Shown: in pieces, positions 53,625-63,338 of the stretch
Layout: every line of letters begins with the position of its first letter
Position numbering within the stretch: the stretch's first letter is position 1
Source: Bradyrhizobium sp. S69
Lineage (GTDB): Bacteria > Pseudomonadota > Alphaproteobacteria > Rhizobiales > Xanthobacteraceae
Direction of reading: 5' to 3'
Assembly (NCBI RefSeq): GCF_009766005.1
Contig: NZ_LMUK01000060.1
Coordinates: 428,512 to 492,511, forward strand
Length of the DNA stretch: 64,000 nt
The notes under the pieces: model-generated
Seen by the model: only the letters and a program-made list of their open reading frames with translations
Databases searched by the model: none
What the model was told of the DNA's origin: nothing
Program-made: the position numbers and the translations under genes

Positions 53625-53666
53625 CGCTGTCGCGTCCGGTTCTTCTGCTGCCCGCGAATTTCGGCT

Positions 53667-54014
53667 TCAATCGCGTTCGAGGAAGCTCGAACCGATATCA
53701 GCCTTCTTCTTGATCGGATCATAGTCGCAATAGACGCCGTCGGCGACCAGCGAGTAGCTCGCGATCACATTGTACTTGTCGAGCTTGACCGAATTCAATC
53801 CGATGATGGAGGTGCGGGAACCGTCATTCCATTTGAACGGCGTCGAACTCTGCGCCGCTTCGCAGGCCGCGACGGCTTCGGCGAACACGTGTCCCTCGAC
53901 GAACGCTTTGACGGTGCGGAGCTGAACCGACATTTTCCATTCCACGTAAAAGGCCCCGGCGAGACCTGCGATCATCAGCACCAGCAACGCAATAACCGCT
54001 CTTTGAAACGTCAT
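53667..54014 (-). CDS. Small protein with N-terminal membrane anchor, 115 aa
   Basis: Starts MTFQRAVIALLVLMIAGLAG, a single membrane segment or uncleaved signal, then a soluble region with AFVEGHVFAEAVAACEAAQS and a C-terminal KKKADIGSSFLERD. No family recognised. It lies upstream of mtnK in the same direction, 42 bases apart. Confidence 0.65.
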   Translation of the reverse strand: MTFQRAVIALLVLMIAGLAGAFYVEWKMSVQLRTVKAFVEGHVFAEAVAACEAAQSSTPFKWNDGSRTSIIGLNSVKLDKYNVIASYSLVADGVYCDYDPIKKKADIGSSFLERD

Positions 54015-54052
54015 TTCCTTACCCCCCCGCGAAACCCGAAAAAATCAGGCGG

Positions 54053-54328
54053 TCAGAACGGCATCCCGATCAGCCGCGAAAGCCATTCGACATTCAGATA
54101 ACCGTTATAATACGCCAGCAAGCCGGCGGCGAAAATCACCGCGGAGATCACCGTGGTCCAGATCAGCTTGAGGCCCATATGGGTCGTCACCGGCGCGCCG
54201 GGATCGGAGCCCGGACTGCCCTCGCCGTCCTCGTGCTGGCTCCGCACGCCGAACGGCAGCGTCAGGAACAGCGCGATCCACCAGATGACGAAGTAGATCG
54301 CGAACCCGGTCGAGATTGTATAGACCAT
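54053..54328 (-). CDS. DUF1467 membrane protein, 91 aa
   Basis: Two membrane segments: TGFAIYFVIWWIALFLTLPF and LIWTTVISAVIFAAGLLAYY, with a polar loop containing FGVRSQHEDGEGS. This matches DUF1467, found after mce and rnj in alphaproteobacteria. It follows mce by 4 bases. Function unknown. Confidence 0.85.
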   Translation of the reverse strand: MVYTISTGFAIYFVIWWIALFLTLPFGVRSQHEDGEGSPGSDPGAPVTTHMGLKLIWTTVISAVIFAAGLLAYYNGYLNVEWLSRLIGMPF

Positions 54329-54332
54329 CGGC

Positions 54333-54737
54333 TCAGGCCTGTTCGATTTCGACGAGCGCGCCGGAAAAATCCTTCGGATGAAAAAACAGCACCGGCTTGC
54401 CGTGAGCGCCGATCTTCGGCGCGCCGTCGCCGAGCACCCGGGCGCCGTCCTTGATCAGTTTATCCCGCGTCGCGATGATGTCGGGCACGTCGTAGCAGAT
54501 GTGGTGGATGCCGCCGTCGGCGTTGCGCTCGACGAATTTGGCGATCGGTGAATTGTCGCCGAGCGGCTGGATGAATTCGATCTTGGTGTTGGGAAGCGTC
54601 ACGAACACGGTGATGACGCCATGCTCGGGCAACGGCACCGCCGCGGAGATCTCGGCATCGAACGCCGCGCCATAGATCCTGGCGGCCTTTTCCGCATCCC
54701 TGACCGCGATCGCCACATGATTGAGCCGACCCAGCAT
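54333..54737 (-). CDS. mce: Methylmalonyl-CoA epimerase, 134 aa
   Basis: VOC-fold enzyme interconverting (R)- and (S)-methylmalonyl-CoA in propionate metabolism. MLGRLNHVAIAVRDAEKAAR and the GGIHHICYDVPD and LFFHPKDFSGALVE metal-binding parts are typical. GGAGGAG lies 6 bases before the ATG at 54737; a longer frame exists but overlaps rnj. Confidence 0.9.
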   Translation of the reverse strand: MLGRLNHVAIAVRDAEKAARIYGAAFDAEISAAVPLPEHGVITVFVTLPNTKIEFIQPLGDNSPIAKFVERNADGGIHHICYDVPDIIATRDKLIKDGARVLGDGAPKIGAHGKPVLFFHPKDFSGALVEIEQA

Positions 54738-54811
54738 GCGCATCTCCTCCCTGTCGTCGGCGCGCCTTGCGATCGCAAGACCGCCGACCGCTTTTGCCGA
54801 ACGCGCCTCTA

Positions 54812-56482
54812 TCAGACCGTCAGAACGTGGACGTAGCAGAGCGGCTTCTTGCCCCACTGCTCGTTCAGCGTCGCGCGCACCGCGCGGCGTACCGACTCCG
54901 CCATGGCGTCGGGATCGCGCCGCCGCGCCCGCGGCAGGCCCTCCACGGTCGAGACCACCACATCGAACACGATCTCGTCGATGACCTCACCGGCGGTATT
55001 CTTCTCGGGAATGCCGACCAGATCAACCTCGGGATCGTCGGCCAGCTCACCCTTGTCGGTCACCGCGATCGCCACGAAGGCGCAGCCGGCGAACGCCAAT
55101 TTGCGCCGCTCGACCACCGCGCGCGATTTGGAATCCTCCAGGATCGAGCCGTCCTTGTAGAGCCGCCCGGCAGGCAATTCGTCGATCACCGCAGGCTCGC
55201 CAGGCCCAAGCTTGACCAGGTCGCCGTTGCGGCAGACCAGAACCTTGGGCACGCCGGCGGCTCGGGCGAGCTTGGCGTGCTCGAACAGATGCAGCGCCTC
55301 GCCGTGAACCGGGATCAGCAGTTGCGGACGCACCCAGGAGATCATGTCGCGCAGTTCGTCGCGGCGGGGATGGCCGGAGACATGCACGAGATGGGTGCGG
55401 TCGGTGATGACTTCGATGCCCTGCGTCACCAGGCCATTGATGATGCCGCCGACCGCCTTCTCGTTGCCGGGGATGGTGCGCGAGGAAAAGATCACGCAGT
55501 CGCCCTTGTTCAGCGTCACCTGCGGATGATCGTCATTAGCGATGCGCGCCAGCGCCGCGCGCACCTCGCCCTGGCTGCCGGTGCATAGCGCCAGCACCTT
55601 GTCGGGCGGGAAATGACCGTAGAGGTCGGCGCCGCGGAAATTCTGCACGCCGTCGAGATGGCCGGTTTCGCGCGCCACCTGCACCACGCGCTCCATCGCG
55701 CGGCCAACCACCACCACTTCGCGGCCGGCGGCCTTGGCCGCGTCCGCGACCGCGCGCAGCCGTGCGACGTTGGAGGCAAACGTGGTGACGGCGACCCGGC
55801 CTTTGGCGCCCTTCACCAGTTCGGCAATGGTTTTGGCAACCTCGGTCTCGGACGGCGAACGCCCCTCCCTGACCGCGTTGGTGGAATCGCCGATCAGCGC
55901 CAGCACGCCGGCATCGCCGAGTTCGCGCAACCGCCGCTCGTCGGTCGGCGGCCCGATGATCGGCGTCGGATCGATCTTCCAGTCGCCGGTGTGCAGCACG
56001 GTGCCGGCCGGCGTGTGGATCGCCAGCGCGTGCGATTCCGGGATCGAGTGCGCGACCGGAATGAATTCGACATTGAACGGGCCGAGCTGGACCCGACCGC
56101 CCGACGGCACCACGGTAACCGGGATTTTGGGCGGATTGCGCTCGGAGGCGCATTTGGCCTCGAACAGCGCGGCGCTGAATTTCGTGGCGTAGATCGGGCA
56201 TTTGATCTTCGGCCAGAGATCGATGATGGCGCCGAAATGATCTTCGTGAGCGTGGGTCAGCACCAGGCCGACCAGGTTCTTGCGCTCTTTTTCCAGAAAG
56301 CGGATGTCGGGCATGATGAGATCGATGCCGGGCAAATGCTCCTCGTCGCCAAAGGACACCCCGAGATCGACCGCCAGCCACGAGCCCTGATGGCGGTTGC
56401 CGAAGCCATAGACCGACAGGTTCATGCCGATCTCGCCGACGCCGCCGAGCGGCGCAAAGGTCAATTCATCCGGCCTCGCCAT
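54812..56482 (-). CDS. rnj: Ribonuclease J, 556 aa
   Basis: Metallo-beta-lactamase/beta-CASP RNase with the zinc motif LTHAHEDHFGAI, GDSTNA and later SGHPRRDELRD and PVHGEALHLFEHA. It takes part in rRNA and mRNA maturation in alphaproteobacteria. The ATG overlaps the birA stop (ATGA), so it is read with birA and nuoN. Confidence 0.93.
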   Translation of the reverse strand: MARPDELTFAPLGGVGEIGMNLSVYGFGNRHQGSWLAVDLGVSFGDEEHLPGIDLIMPDIRFLEKERKNLVGLVLTHAHEDHFGAIIDLWPKIKCPIYATKFSAALFEAKCASERNPPKIPVTVVPSGGRVQLGPFNVEFIPVAHSIPESHALAIHTPAGTVLHTGDWKIDPTPIIGPPTDERRLRELGDAGVLALIGDSTNAVREGRSPSETEVAKTIAELVKGAKGRVAVTTFASNVARLRAVADAAKAAGREVVVVGRAMERVVQVARETGHLDGVQNFRGADLYGHFPPDKVLALCTGSQGEVRAALARIANDDHPQVTLNKGDCVIFSSRTIPGNEKAVGGIINGLVTQGIEVITDRTHLVHVSGHPRRDELRDMISWVRPQLLIPVHGEALHLFEHAKLARAAGVPKVLVCRNGDLVKLGPGEPAVIDELPAGRLYKDGSILEDSKSRAVVERRKLAFAGCAFVAIAVTDKGELADDPEVDLVGIPEKNTAGEVIDEIVFDVVVSTVEGLPRARRRDPDAMAESVRRAVRATLNEQWGKKPLCYVHVLTV

Positions 56483-57294
56483 CAGACTGCCCTCGCGGAG
56501 GCTGCGTCGCCAAAATAGACGTCGCCGGCGGTAACCGGCAGGCGCCTGCCGTCCGGTGCCCGGACGATCATGCAGCCGGTCTCATCCAGGGTGTCGAAAG
56601 TACCCTCGATCAGCGAGTTGCCGGTCTGGACCGCAACCCGCTCGCCGAGCCCGGCCGCGCGCTCGAGCCAGAGTTTTCGTATGTCGCCAAAACCCCGGCC
56701 ATTGTCCCAGATGCCGCGGAATTCGGTCCAGGCGTCCGACAATGCCGCAAACAGCTCTTCGGCGCCGATCTGGACGCCGAGCGCGGCCAGCGACGTCGCG
56801 GGCGTTGGCGTCCCCTCAGGAGCTGCGACGACATTGGTGCCGATCCCGACCACGACGGCGAGCCGTTTATCCCCGACCGCTTCCGCCTCCAGCAGGATGC
56901 CGGCGAGCTTCTGCCGCCCCGCCAGCACATCATTGGGCCATTTCAGCGCAAACTTCATGTGATCCGATCCCGCTGATCTCAGCGATGCCTCAACGCTTAC
57001 TTTTTGCAGCGCTGTCTCAAGTGCAAGTCCCGCCGCGAACCCCAGGGTCGCCGCCACCGACGGCGATATTTCGATCACCTCGAGGATGCTGCTGGCGAGA
57101 TTGCCGCGTGGCGCGATCCAGGCGCGATGCCGCCGCCCGCGCCCGGCCGTCTGCTCCGACGTCACGAACCATTTCGGCCCGGTTTCGCCGTCGCGCGCAC
57201 GCAACAACGCCTCCGCGTTGGTCGAGCCGATTTGATCGAAAGCCGCGAGCCGGTAACCCGCCGATATGGCTCGTGGACCGAGCGCGAATGCCAT
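56482..57294 (-). CDS. birA: Biotin-[acetyl-CoA-carboxylase] ligase, 270 aa
   Basis: Class I ligase without a DNA-binding domain: the catalytic part starts DQIGSTNAEALLRA, the biotin-adenylate loop is GRGRRHRAW and KWPNDVLAG follows. The C-terminal SH3-like domain includes ERVAVQTGNSLIEGTFDTL. The ATG at 57294 overlaps the nuoN stop, so the 480-codon open frame is not the gene. Confidence 0.92.
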   Translation of the reverse strand: MAFALGPRAISAGYRLAAFDQIGSTNAEALLRARDGETGPKWFVTSEQTAGRGRRHRAWIAPRGNLASSILEVIEISPSVAATLGFAAGLALETALQKVSVEASLRSAGSDHMKFALKWPNDVLAGRQKLAGILLEAEAVGDKRLAVVVGIGTNVVAAPEGTPTPATSLAALGVQIGAEELFAALSDAWTEFRGIWDNGRGFGDIRKLWLERAAGLGERVAVQTGNSLIEGTFDTLDETGCMIVRAPDGRRLPVTAGDVYFGDAASARAV

Positions 57295-58730
57295 CAAAAC
57301 AGTGACTTCGCCGCGACTGTCGCGACGCTGACCAGCGGTCCCGGATAGACGAAGAAAAAGATGTTGAAGAGGCCTGCGACCGCCAGCACCGTGCGCAGCT
57401 CCAGGCGCATCGGATCGAGCTTGGCGAGCGGCTCGTCGAAATAAATCACCTTGATGATGGTGAGATAGTAAAACGCGCCGACGACGCTGGAGAGCACGCC
57501 GATCACGGCGAGCGTAAACAGTCCGGCCTTGATCGCGGCAATAAAGACATAGAACTTCGCGAAGAATCCCGCGAGCGGCGGAATGCCCGCCAGCGAGAAC
57601 AGAAACATCGCAAAGAAGAAAGCCAACAGCGGGTTGGTGCGCGACAGCCCGGCAAAATCGCTGATCTGCTCGACGTGTTGACCGTTGCGCTTCATCGACA
57701 GGATCACCGCGAAGCTGCCGAGCGTCATCGCGACATAGATCGCGATGTAGACCAGCACGCCCTGCGCGCCCTCGGCGGTACCAGCCGCGAGCCCCACCAG
57801 GGCAAAGCCCATATGGCCGATCGAGGAATAGGCCATCAGCCGCTTGATGTTCTTCTGGCCGATGGCCGCGAACGATCCCAGCGCCATCGAGGCGATCGAG
57901 ACGAACACCACGATCTGCTGCCATTGCGGCACGATGCCCGGGAATGCGGTCAGCGCGACGCGGGTGAACACCGCCAGCGCCGCCACCTTGGGCGCGGACG
58001 CAAAAAACGCCGTCACCGGCGTCGGTGCGCCCTCATAGACGTCGGGCGTCCACATGTGGAACGGCACCGCCGAAACCTTGAAGCACAGCCCGGCCAGCAG
58101 GAACACCAGCCCAAACACGATACCGATGCTGCCGGTTTTCACCGCGACCGCGATCCCGGCGAAACTGACGGTGCCTGTAAAACCGTAAATCAGCGAAGCG
58201 CCATACAGCAGCATGCCCGACGACAGCGCGCCCAGAACGAAATACTTCAGGCCGGCCTCGGTGGATTTCAGATTGTCGCGGTTGCTCGACGCCACCACGT
58301 AAAGCGCGAGCGACATCAGTTCGAGCCCGAGATAGAGCATGATGAGATCGCCGGCCGAGATCAGCACCAGCATGCCGAGCGTCGAGAGCAATACCAGGAT
58401 GGCATATTCGAAGATGCGCCGGGACGGGTCGGACAGGAACTCCGAGGAAAGGATCAGCGTGACGCCGGAGCCGATCAGCGCCAGGATCTTGAGGAACCGG
58501 GCGAAGTCATCGACAATGAAACTGCCGCCGAAGGTGGTGAGTTTTCCGGCCGGCAGCGTCAGTTCCAGCACGCCGGTCAGGATCAGCAGGCACACGGCAA
58601 GCGCGGTCACGAGGCCGGTGGTCTGCGGGCCGCGGTAGGCCCCGACCATCAGCAGCACCATGGCGCCGCCGGCCAGCACGAGCTCCGGCAGCACGGGCAG
58701 CAACTGATAACCTGCACTCTCGAAGCTCAT
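57294..58730 (-). CDS. nuoN: NADH-quinone oxidoreductase subunit N, 478 aa
   Basis: Antiporter-like proton-pumping subunit of complex I with about 14 membrane segments and the proton-translocation block VPFHMWTPDVYEGAPTPVTA. It follows nuoM by 22 bases and overlaps birA. The order nuoL-M-N is conserved. Confidence 0.94.
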   Translation of the reverse strand: MSFESAGYQLLPVLPELVLAGGAMVLLMVGAYRGPQTTGLVTALAVCLLILTGVLELTLPAGKLTTFGGSFIVDDFARFLKILALIGSGVTLILSSEFLSDPSRRIFEYAILVLLSTLGMLVLISAGDLIMLYLGLELMSLALYVVASSNRDNLKSTEAGLKYFVLGALSSGMLLYGASLIYGFTGTVSFAGIAVAVKTGSIGIVFGLVFLLAGLCFKVSAVPFHMWTPDVYEGAPTPVTAFFASAPKVAALAVFTRVALTAFPGIVPQWQQIVVFVSIASMALGSFAAIGQKNIKRLMAYSSIGHMGFALVGLAAGTAEGAQGVLVYIAIYVAMTLGSFAVILSMKRNGQHVEQISDFAGLSRTNPLLAFFFAMFLFSLAGIPPLAGFFAKFYVFIAAIKAGLFTLAVIGVLSSVVGAFYYLTIIKVIYFDEPLAKLDPMRLELRTVLAVAGLFNIFFFVYPGPLVSVATVAAKSLF

Positions 58731-58752
58731 GGCGTCGTCCTAACCAGTCTTT

Positions 58753-60258
58753 TCATTGCAACAGCGCGGCGGCCTGCGTCGTCAGCGCGTGGCTGTAATT
58801 GGTAACGAGTTGCTGCACCGATGCCGCCGACATGTCGAGCACCGGCTTCGGATAGAACCCGAACAGCAGGGTAAGGGCCAGCAGCGGCAGCAGCGTCAGG
58901 CATTCACGCGCCGTGAGGTCCTTCATGCTCGCCAGCGACGGCTTCACCAGCGCTCCGAACACCACCTTGCGATAGAGCCACAGCGCATAGGCTGCCGACA
59001 GGATCACGCCGGTGGTAGCAAAGAACGCGGTCGGCAGCGAGACCTTGAAGGTGCCGATCAGGGTCATGAACTCGCCGACGAAGCCGGAGGTGCCGGGCAG
59101 ACCGACATTGGCCATGGTGAAGACCAGGAACACGAGAGCATAGAGCGGCATGCGGTTCACGAGCCCGCCATAGGCCGCGATCTCGCGGGTGTGCATCCGG
59201 TCGTAGATAATGCCGACGCAGAGGAACAGCGCGCCCGACACGATGCCGTGCGAGACCATCTGGAACACGCCGCCGGCCACGCCCTGAACGGTGCCGGCAA
59301 AAATGCCCATCGTGACGAAGCCCATATGGGCGACCGACGAATAGGCAATCAGCTTCTTCATGTCTTCCTGCATCAGCGCCACCAGCGAGGTGTAGATGAT
59401 GGCGATGGCTGACATCGTGAAGATCAGCGGCGCGAAGTCGTGCGAGGCGAGCGGGAACATCGGCAGCGAGAACCGCAGGAAGCCGTAGCCGCCCATCTTC
59501 AGGAGGATCGCGGCCAGGATCACCGAGCCCGCGGTCGGCGCTTCGACGTGCGCATCCGGCAACCAGGTGTGAACCGGCCACATCGGCATCTTCACCGCAA
59601 AAGACGCAAAGAACGCCAGCCACGCCCAGGTCTGCAAAGACCGCGGAACCGCGGTATGCATCAGGGTCGGGATATCTGTGGTGCCGGCATTCCAGTACAG
59701 CGCCATGATCGCCAGCAACATCAATACCGAGCCGAGCAGCGTGTAGAGGAAGAACTTGAAGCTGGCATAGACCCGGCGCGGGCCGCCCCACACCCCGATG
59801 ATCAGGAACATCGGGATCAGGCCGCCCTCGAAGAACAGGTAGAACAGCACGAGGTCGAGCGAAGAGAACGTGCCGATCATCAGCGTTTCCAGCACCAGGA
59901 ACGCCATCATGTATTCGCGCACCCGCATCTTCACCGACTTCCAGCTCGCGATGATGCAGAACGGCAAGATGGCGGTGGTCAGGATCACGAACGGCAGCGA
60001 AATGCCGTCGACGCCCATATGGTAAGTGATGGCGCTGGCGAGCCATGGCGCCTTTTCGACGAATTGAAAATCCGGCTGCGCCGGATCGAAGCGCCAGACC
60101 AGGATCAACGACACCGCAAGGGTGATCAGCGTGGTCCACAGCGCGATCCAGCGCGAATTGCGTTCGGCAGCCTCGTCGTTGCCGCGGCTGAGATAGATCA
60201 GGAACGCGCCGAACGCCGGCAGGAAGGTGACGACGGAGAGAATGGGCCAGGTAGTCAT
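58753..60258 (-). CDS. nuoM: NADH-quinone oxidoreductase subunit M, 501 aa
   Basis: Starts MTTWPILSVVTFLPAFGAFL and carries MPMWPVHTWLPDAHVEAPTA and KMGGYGFLRF, marks of NuoM. The ATG at 60258 overlaps the nuoL stop (ATGA); a frame extending to 60510 lies inside nuoL. About 14 membrane segments. Confidence 0.94.
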   Translation of the reverse strand: MTTWPILSVVTFLPAFGAFLIYLSRGNDEAAERNSRWIALWTTLITLAVSLILVWRFDPAQPDFQFVEKAPWLASAITYHMGVDGISLPFVILTTAILPFCIIASWKSVKMRVREYMMAFLVLETLMIGTFSSLDLVLFYLFFEGGLIPMFLIIGVWGGPRRVYASFKFFLYTLLGSVLMLLAIMALYWNAGTTDIPTLMHTAVPRSLQTWAWLAFFASFAVKMPMWPVHTWLPDAHVEAPTAGSVILAAILLKMGGYGFLRFSLPMFPLASHDFAPLIFTMSAIAIIYTSLVALMQEDMKKLIAYSSVAHMGFVTMGIFAGTVQGVAGGVFQMVSHGIVSGALFLCVGIIYDRMHTREIAAYGGLVNRMPLYALVFLVFTMANVGLPGTSGFVGEFMTLIGTFKVSLPTAFFATTGVILSAAYALWLYRKVVFGALVKPSLASMKDLTARECLTLLPLLALTLLFGFYPKPVLDMSAASVQQLVTNYSHALTTQAAALLQ

Positions 60259-62378
60259 CACTGGCCTCCCACGCCGAACATGAAGTAGGTGATCAATCCC
60301 GCGACGCCGATCAGCATCGCGAAGGCGTAGTGGTAGAGATAGCCGGTCTGCAGCTTCACGACGTTGCGCGTGACATAGAGCACCCCGGCCGAAAAGCCAT
60401 CCGGCCCGAAGCCGTCGATGATCTTGCCGTCGCCGACCTTCCACAGGAAGCGGCCGAGCCATTTTGCCGGGCGAACGAAAATGAAGTCGTAGAGCTCGTC
60501 GAAATACCATTTATTGAGCAGGAACTGGTAGAGCAACGGCTGCTGGTTTGCGAGTTCGACCGGCAGATAGGGCCTGCGGATATAGAACAGATACGAGACG
60601 GCAAAGCCCAGCACCATCATCACAAACGGCAGATATCCCAGCAGATGCGGCATCTGCTCCATGTCTTCGAGGATATGCGGGTTCATCTTGACCGATTCGC
60701 GGAAGAACTCCTCGACGCCTGCCGGACTGACGAACAACGCCTTGAAGGCAAAGCCCGCGGCAATCGAGCCGATCGCCAGGACACCGATCGGGATCAGCAT
60801 CGTCAGCGGGGCTTCATGCGCCGCCTCGTAGTGCTCCTGATCGTGCGGCTCGCCAAAGAAGGTCTTGAAGATCAACCGCCACGAATAGAACGAGGTCAGG
60901 CCGGCGGCCGCGATCGTCAGGATATAGGCATAGGTCGCGAACGGATTATGCGAGGCATAAGCGGACTCGATGATCGCGTCCTTTGAGAAATAGCCGGCGA
61001 ACATCGGAAAACCCGTCAACGCCAGGGTGCCGACGCACATCACCGCGAAAGTAAACGGAATCTTGCGCCACAGCCCGCCCATGTTGCGGATGTCCTGCTC
61101 GTGATGCATCGCGTAGATCACCGAACCCGAGCCAAGGAACAACAGCGCCTTGAAGAAGGCGTGCGTGAACAGATGGAACATGCCGACGGAGTAGGCCCCT
61201 GCTCCCATCGCCACGAACATGTAGCCGAGCTGCGAACAGGTCGAATAGGCCACGATGCGCTTGATGTCGTTCTGCACCAGGCCGATCGTGGCGGCAAAGA
61301 ATGCCGTCGTCGCGCCGAAGAACATCACCACGGCCTGGGCGTCCGGTGCGAGTTCGAACAACGGCGACAGCCGCGCCACCATGAACACGCCCGCGGTGAC
61401 CATGGTCGCCGCGTGGATCAGCGCCGACACCGGGGTCGGGCCTTCCATCGCGTCCGGCAACCAGGTGTGCAGCAGGAACTGGGCTGACTTACCCATCGCG
61501 CCCATGAACAGCAGCAGGCAGGCCAGGGTCAGCGCCTCGGGATGCCAGCCAAAGAAATCGATGGTCTTGCCAGTGAGGCCCGGCGCGCCGCCGAAAATGG
61601 TTTCGAAATCGGTCGAGCCGATCAGCGCGAAGACCGAGAAGATGCCGAGCGCAAAACCGAAATCGCCGACCCGGTTGACCACGAAGGCCTTGATCGCAGC
61701 GGCGTTCGCCGTCGGCTTCTGGTACCAGAACCCGATCAATAGATAGCTCGCGAGCCCGACGCCTTCCCAGCCAAAGAACATCTGCACAAGGTTGTCCGAG
61801 GTCACCAGCATCAGCATCGCGAAGGTGAACAGCGAAAGATAAGCGAAGAACCGCGGCCGGTACGGGTCTTCGTCCATGTAACCGATCGAATAAAGATGCA
61901 CGAGCGACGACACGGTGTTGACCACCACCAGCATCACGGCAGTCAGCGTATCGACCCGCAGCGACCACGACACTTGCAGGTCGCCTGAGGTGATCCACGG
62001 GAACAGCGCGATCCGCGCGTCGTGATGCCCGAAGCCGACGTCGAAGAAAACGAACCACGACAATCCCGCGCAGACCAGCAGCAGGCCCGTGGTGATCAAC
62101 TCCGCCGCGCGCGATCCGGCAGCCGCCGGCTCAACCGCGTGATGATCGCCGTGGCCGTGATCGTCGGTCGCATGATCGTCATGGGCAATGGAAGCGCGCG
62201 CCACGGAAGCGTGGGCATCAGAAGTGTGGGAGTCTTGGGCATGCGCATCGGCGCCGTGCGCGTCATCATGATGCTCGACCGCGTCGCCGCTCGGATTGCG
62301 CGCATGCGCGCCGAATATCGCGATCAGCCCCGCGAGGATAGCGCCGATCAGCGGCAGGAAGACGATTGCCTGGATCAT
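60258..62378 (-). CDS. nuoL: NADH-quinone oxidoreductase subunit L with His-rich insertion, 706 aa
   Basis: Largest antiporter-like subunit of complex I, with the lateral helix at the C-terminus and LLHTWLPDAMEGPTPVSALI and GWEGVGLASYLLIGFW in the core. Between the first and second membrane segments (residues about 24 to 92) there is an insertion with a dozen His and many Asp residues (VEHHDDAHGADAHAQDSHTS, then DDHGHGDHH). Normal NuoL has a short loop here. Confidence 0.94.
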   Translation of the reverse strand: MIQAIVFLPLIGAILAGLIAIFGAHARNPSGDAVEHHDDAHGADAHAQDSHTSDAHASVARASIAHDDHATDDHGHGDHHAVEPAAAGSRAAELITTGLLLVCAGLSWFVFFDVGFGHHDARIALFPWITSGDLQVSWSLRVDTLTAVMLVVVNTVSSLVHLYSIGYMDEDPYRPRFFAYLSLFTFAMLMLVTSDNLVQMFFGWEGVGLASYLLIGFWYQKPTANAAAIKAFVVNRVGDFGFALGIFSVFALIGSTDFETIFGGAPGLTGKTIDFFGWHPEALTLACLLLFMGAMGKSAQFLLHTWLPDAMEGPTPVSALIHAATMVTAGVFMVARLSPLFELAPDAQAVVMFFGATTAFFAATIGLVQNDIKRIVAYSTCSQLGYMFVAMGAGAYSVGMFHLFTHAFFKALLFLGSGSVIYAMHHEQDIRNMGGLWRKIPFTFAVMCVGTLALTGFPMFAGYFSKDAIIESAYASHNPFATYAYILTIAAAGLTSFYSWRLIFKTFFGEPHDQEHYEAAHEAPLTMLIPIGVLAIGSIAAGFAFKALFVSPAGVEEFFRESVKMNPHILEDMEQMPHLLGYLPFVMMVLGFAVSYLFYIRRPYLPVELANQQPLLYQFLLNKWYFDELYDFIFVRPAKWLGRFLWKVGDGKIIDGFGPDGFSAGVLYVTRNVVKLQTGYLYHYAFAMLIGVAGLITYFMFGVGGQ

Positions 62379-62385
62379 GGAAGCG

Positions 62386-62694
62386 CTAGCCCTTCATCAG
62401 ATTGACGTCTTCAACCGCAATCGAGCCGCGGTTGCGGAAATACACCACCAGCACCGCCAGACCGATCGCCGCTTCCGCCGCGGCCACCGTCAGCACCAAC
62501 AGCGCGAACACTTGGCCGACGATATCGCCGAGGAACGTCGAGAACGCCACCAGGTTGATGTTGACCGCCAACAGGATCAGCTCGATCGACATCAGGATGA
62601 CGATGATATTCTTGCGGTTAAGGAAGATGCCGAGAATCCCGGTCGTGAACAGGATGGCGCCGACCGCGAGGTAATGTCCAAGACCGATCGTCAT
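62386..62694 (-). CDS. nuoK: NADH-quinone oxidoreductase subunit K, 102 aa
   Basis: Three membrane segments with MTIGLGHYLAVGAILFTTGI and VLMSIELILLAVNINLVAFS, where the conserved Glu of TM2 (SIELIL) lies. The ATG overlaps the nuoJ stop. Length is the standard 102. Confidence 0.95.
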   Translation of the reverse strand: MTIGLGHYLAVGAILFTTGILGIFLNRKNIIVILMSIELILLAVNINLVAFSTFLGDIVGQVFALLVLTVAAAEAAIGLAVLVVYFRNRGSIAVEDVNLMKG

Positions 62695-63329
62695 TGCACC
62701 CACTCCGCCGCGTCCGCGTCCTGAAGGCCCTGCCCCGACGTCACCTTGCGCACCGCCATCGCCAGTTCCGGCGTCCGGGCATTCTGCACGTTGATCTCCT
62801 GGCGCTTGACGCTGACCTTGTGGCGCAACGTCAGCACGATGGCGCCGATCATGGCGACCAACAGCACCATGCCCGCGACCTGGAAGTAGTGGATGTATTT
62901 CGTATAGAGCACGAGGCCGAGCGCCTCGGTGTTGCTGACATTGGTCGGAATCGCCGACGTAATCGATTTGGCGACGCCGGGGTTGATGACCCAGCCGCCG
63001 CCGACCAGCAGCAATTCGGCGAGGAATATCCCGCCGATCACCAGACCGAACGGCAGGTATTGGCTAAAACCCTCGCGCAGTTCGACGAAGTCGACGTCGA
63101 GCATCATGATCACGAACAGGAACAGCACCGCGACCGCGCCGACATAGACCACGACCAGGATCATCGCCAGGAATTCGGCACCCATCAGCATGAACAGGCC
63201 GGACGCATTGACGAAGGCGAGGATCAAGAACAGCACCGAGTGCACGGGATTGCGCGACACGATCACCATCACGGCGGACGCGACGCAAATGCCGGCAAAC
63301 AGATAAAAGAACAGCGCCGGAAGGATCAT
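62691..63329 (-). CDS. nuoJ: NADH-quinone oxidoreductase subunit J, 212 aa
   Basis: Membrane subunit with five segments: LPALFFYLFAGICVASAVMV at the start, and FVNASGLFMLMGAEFLAMIL with the characteristic TM3. The polar C-terminal tail is longer than in E. coli. It follows nuoI by 9 bases. Confidence 0.93.
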   Translation of the reverse strand: MILPALFFYLFAGICVASAVMVIVSRNPVHSVLFLILAFVNASGLFMLMGAEFLAMILVVVYVGAVAVLFLFVIMMLDVDFVELREGFSQYLPFGLVIGGIFLAELLLVGGGWVINPGVAKSITSAIPTNVSNTEALGLVLYTKYIHYFQVAGMVLLVAMIGAIVLTLRHKVSVKRQEINVQNARTPELAMAVRKVTSGQGLQDADAAEWVQ

Positions 63330-63338
63330 GTCCTCACC

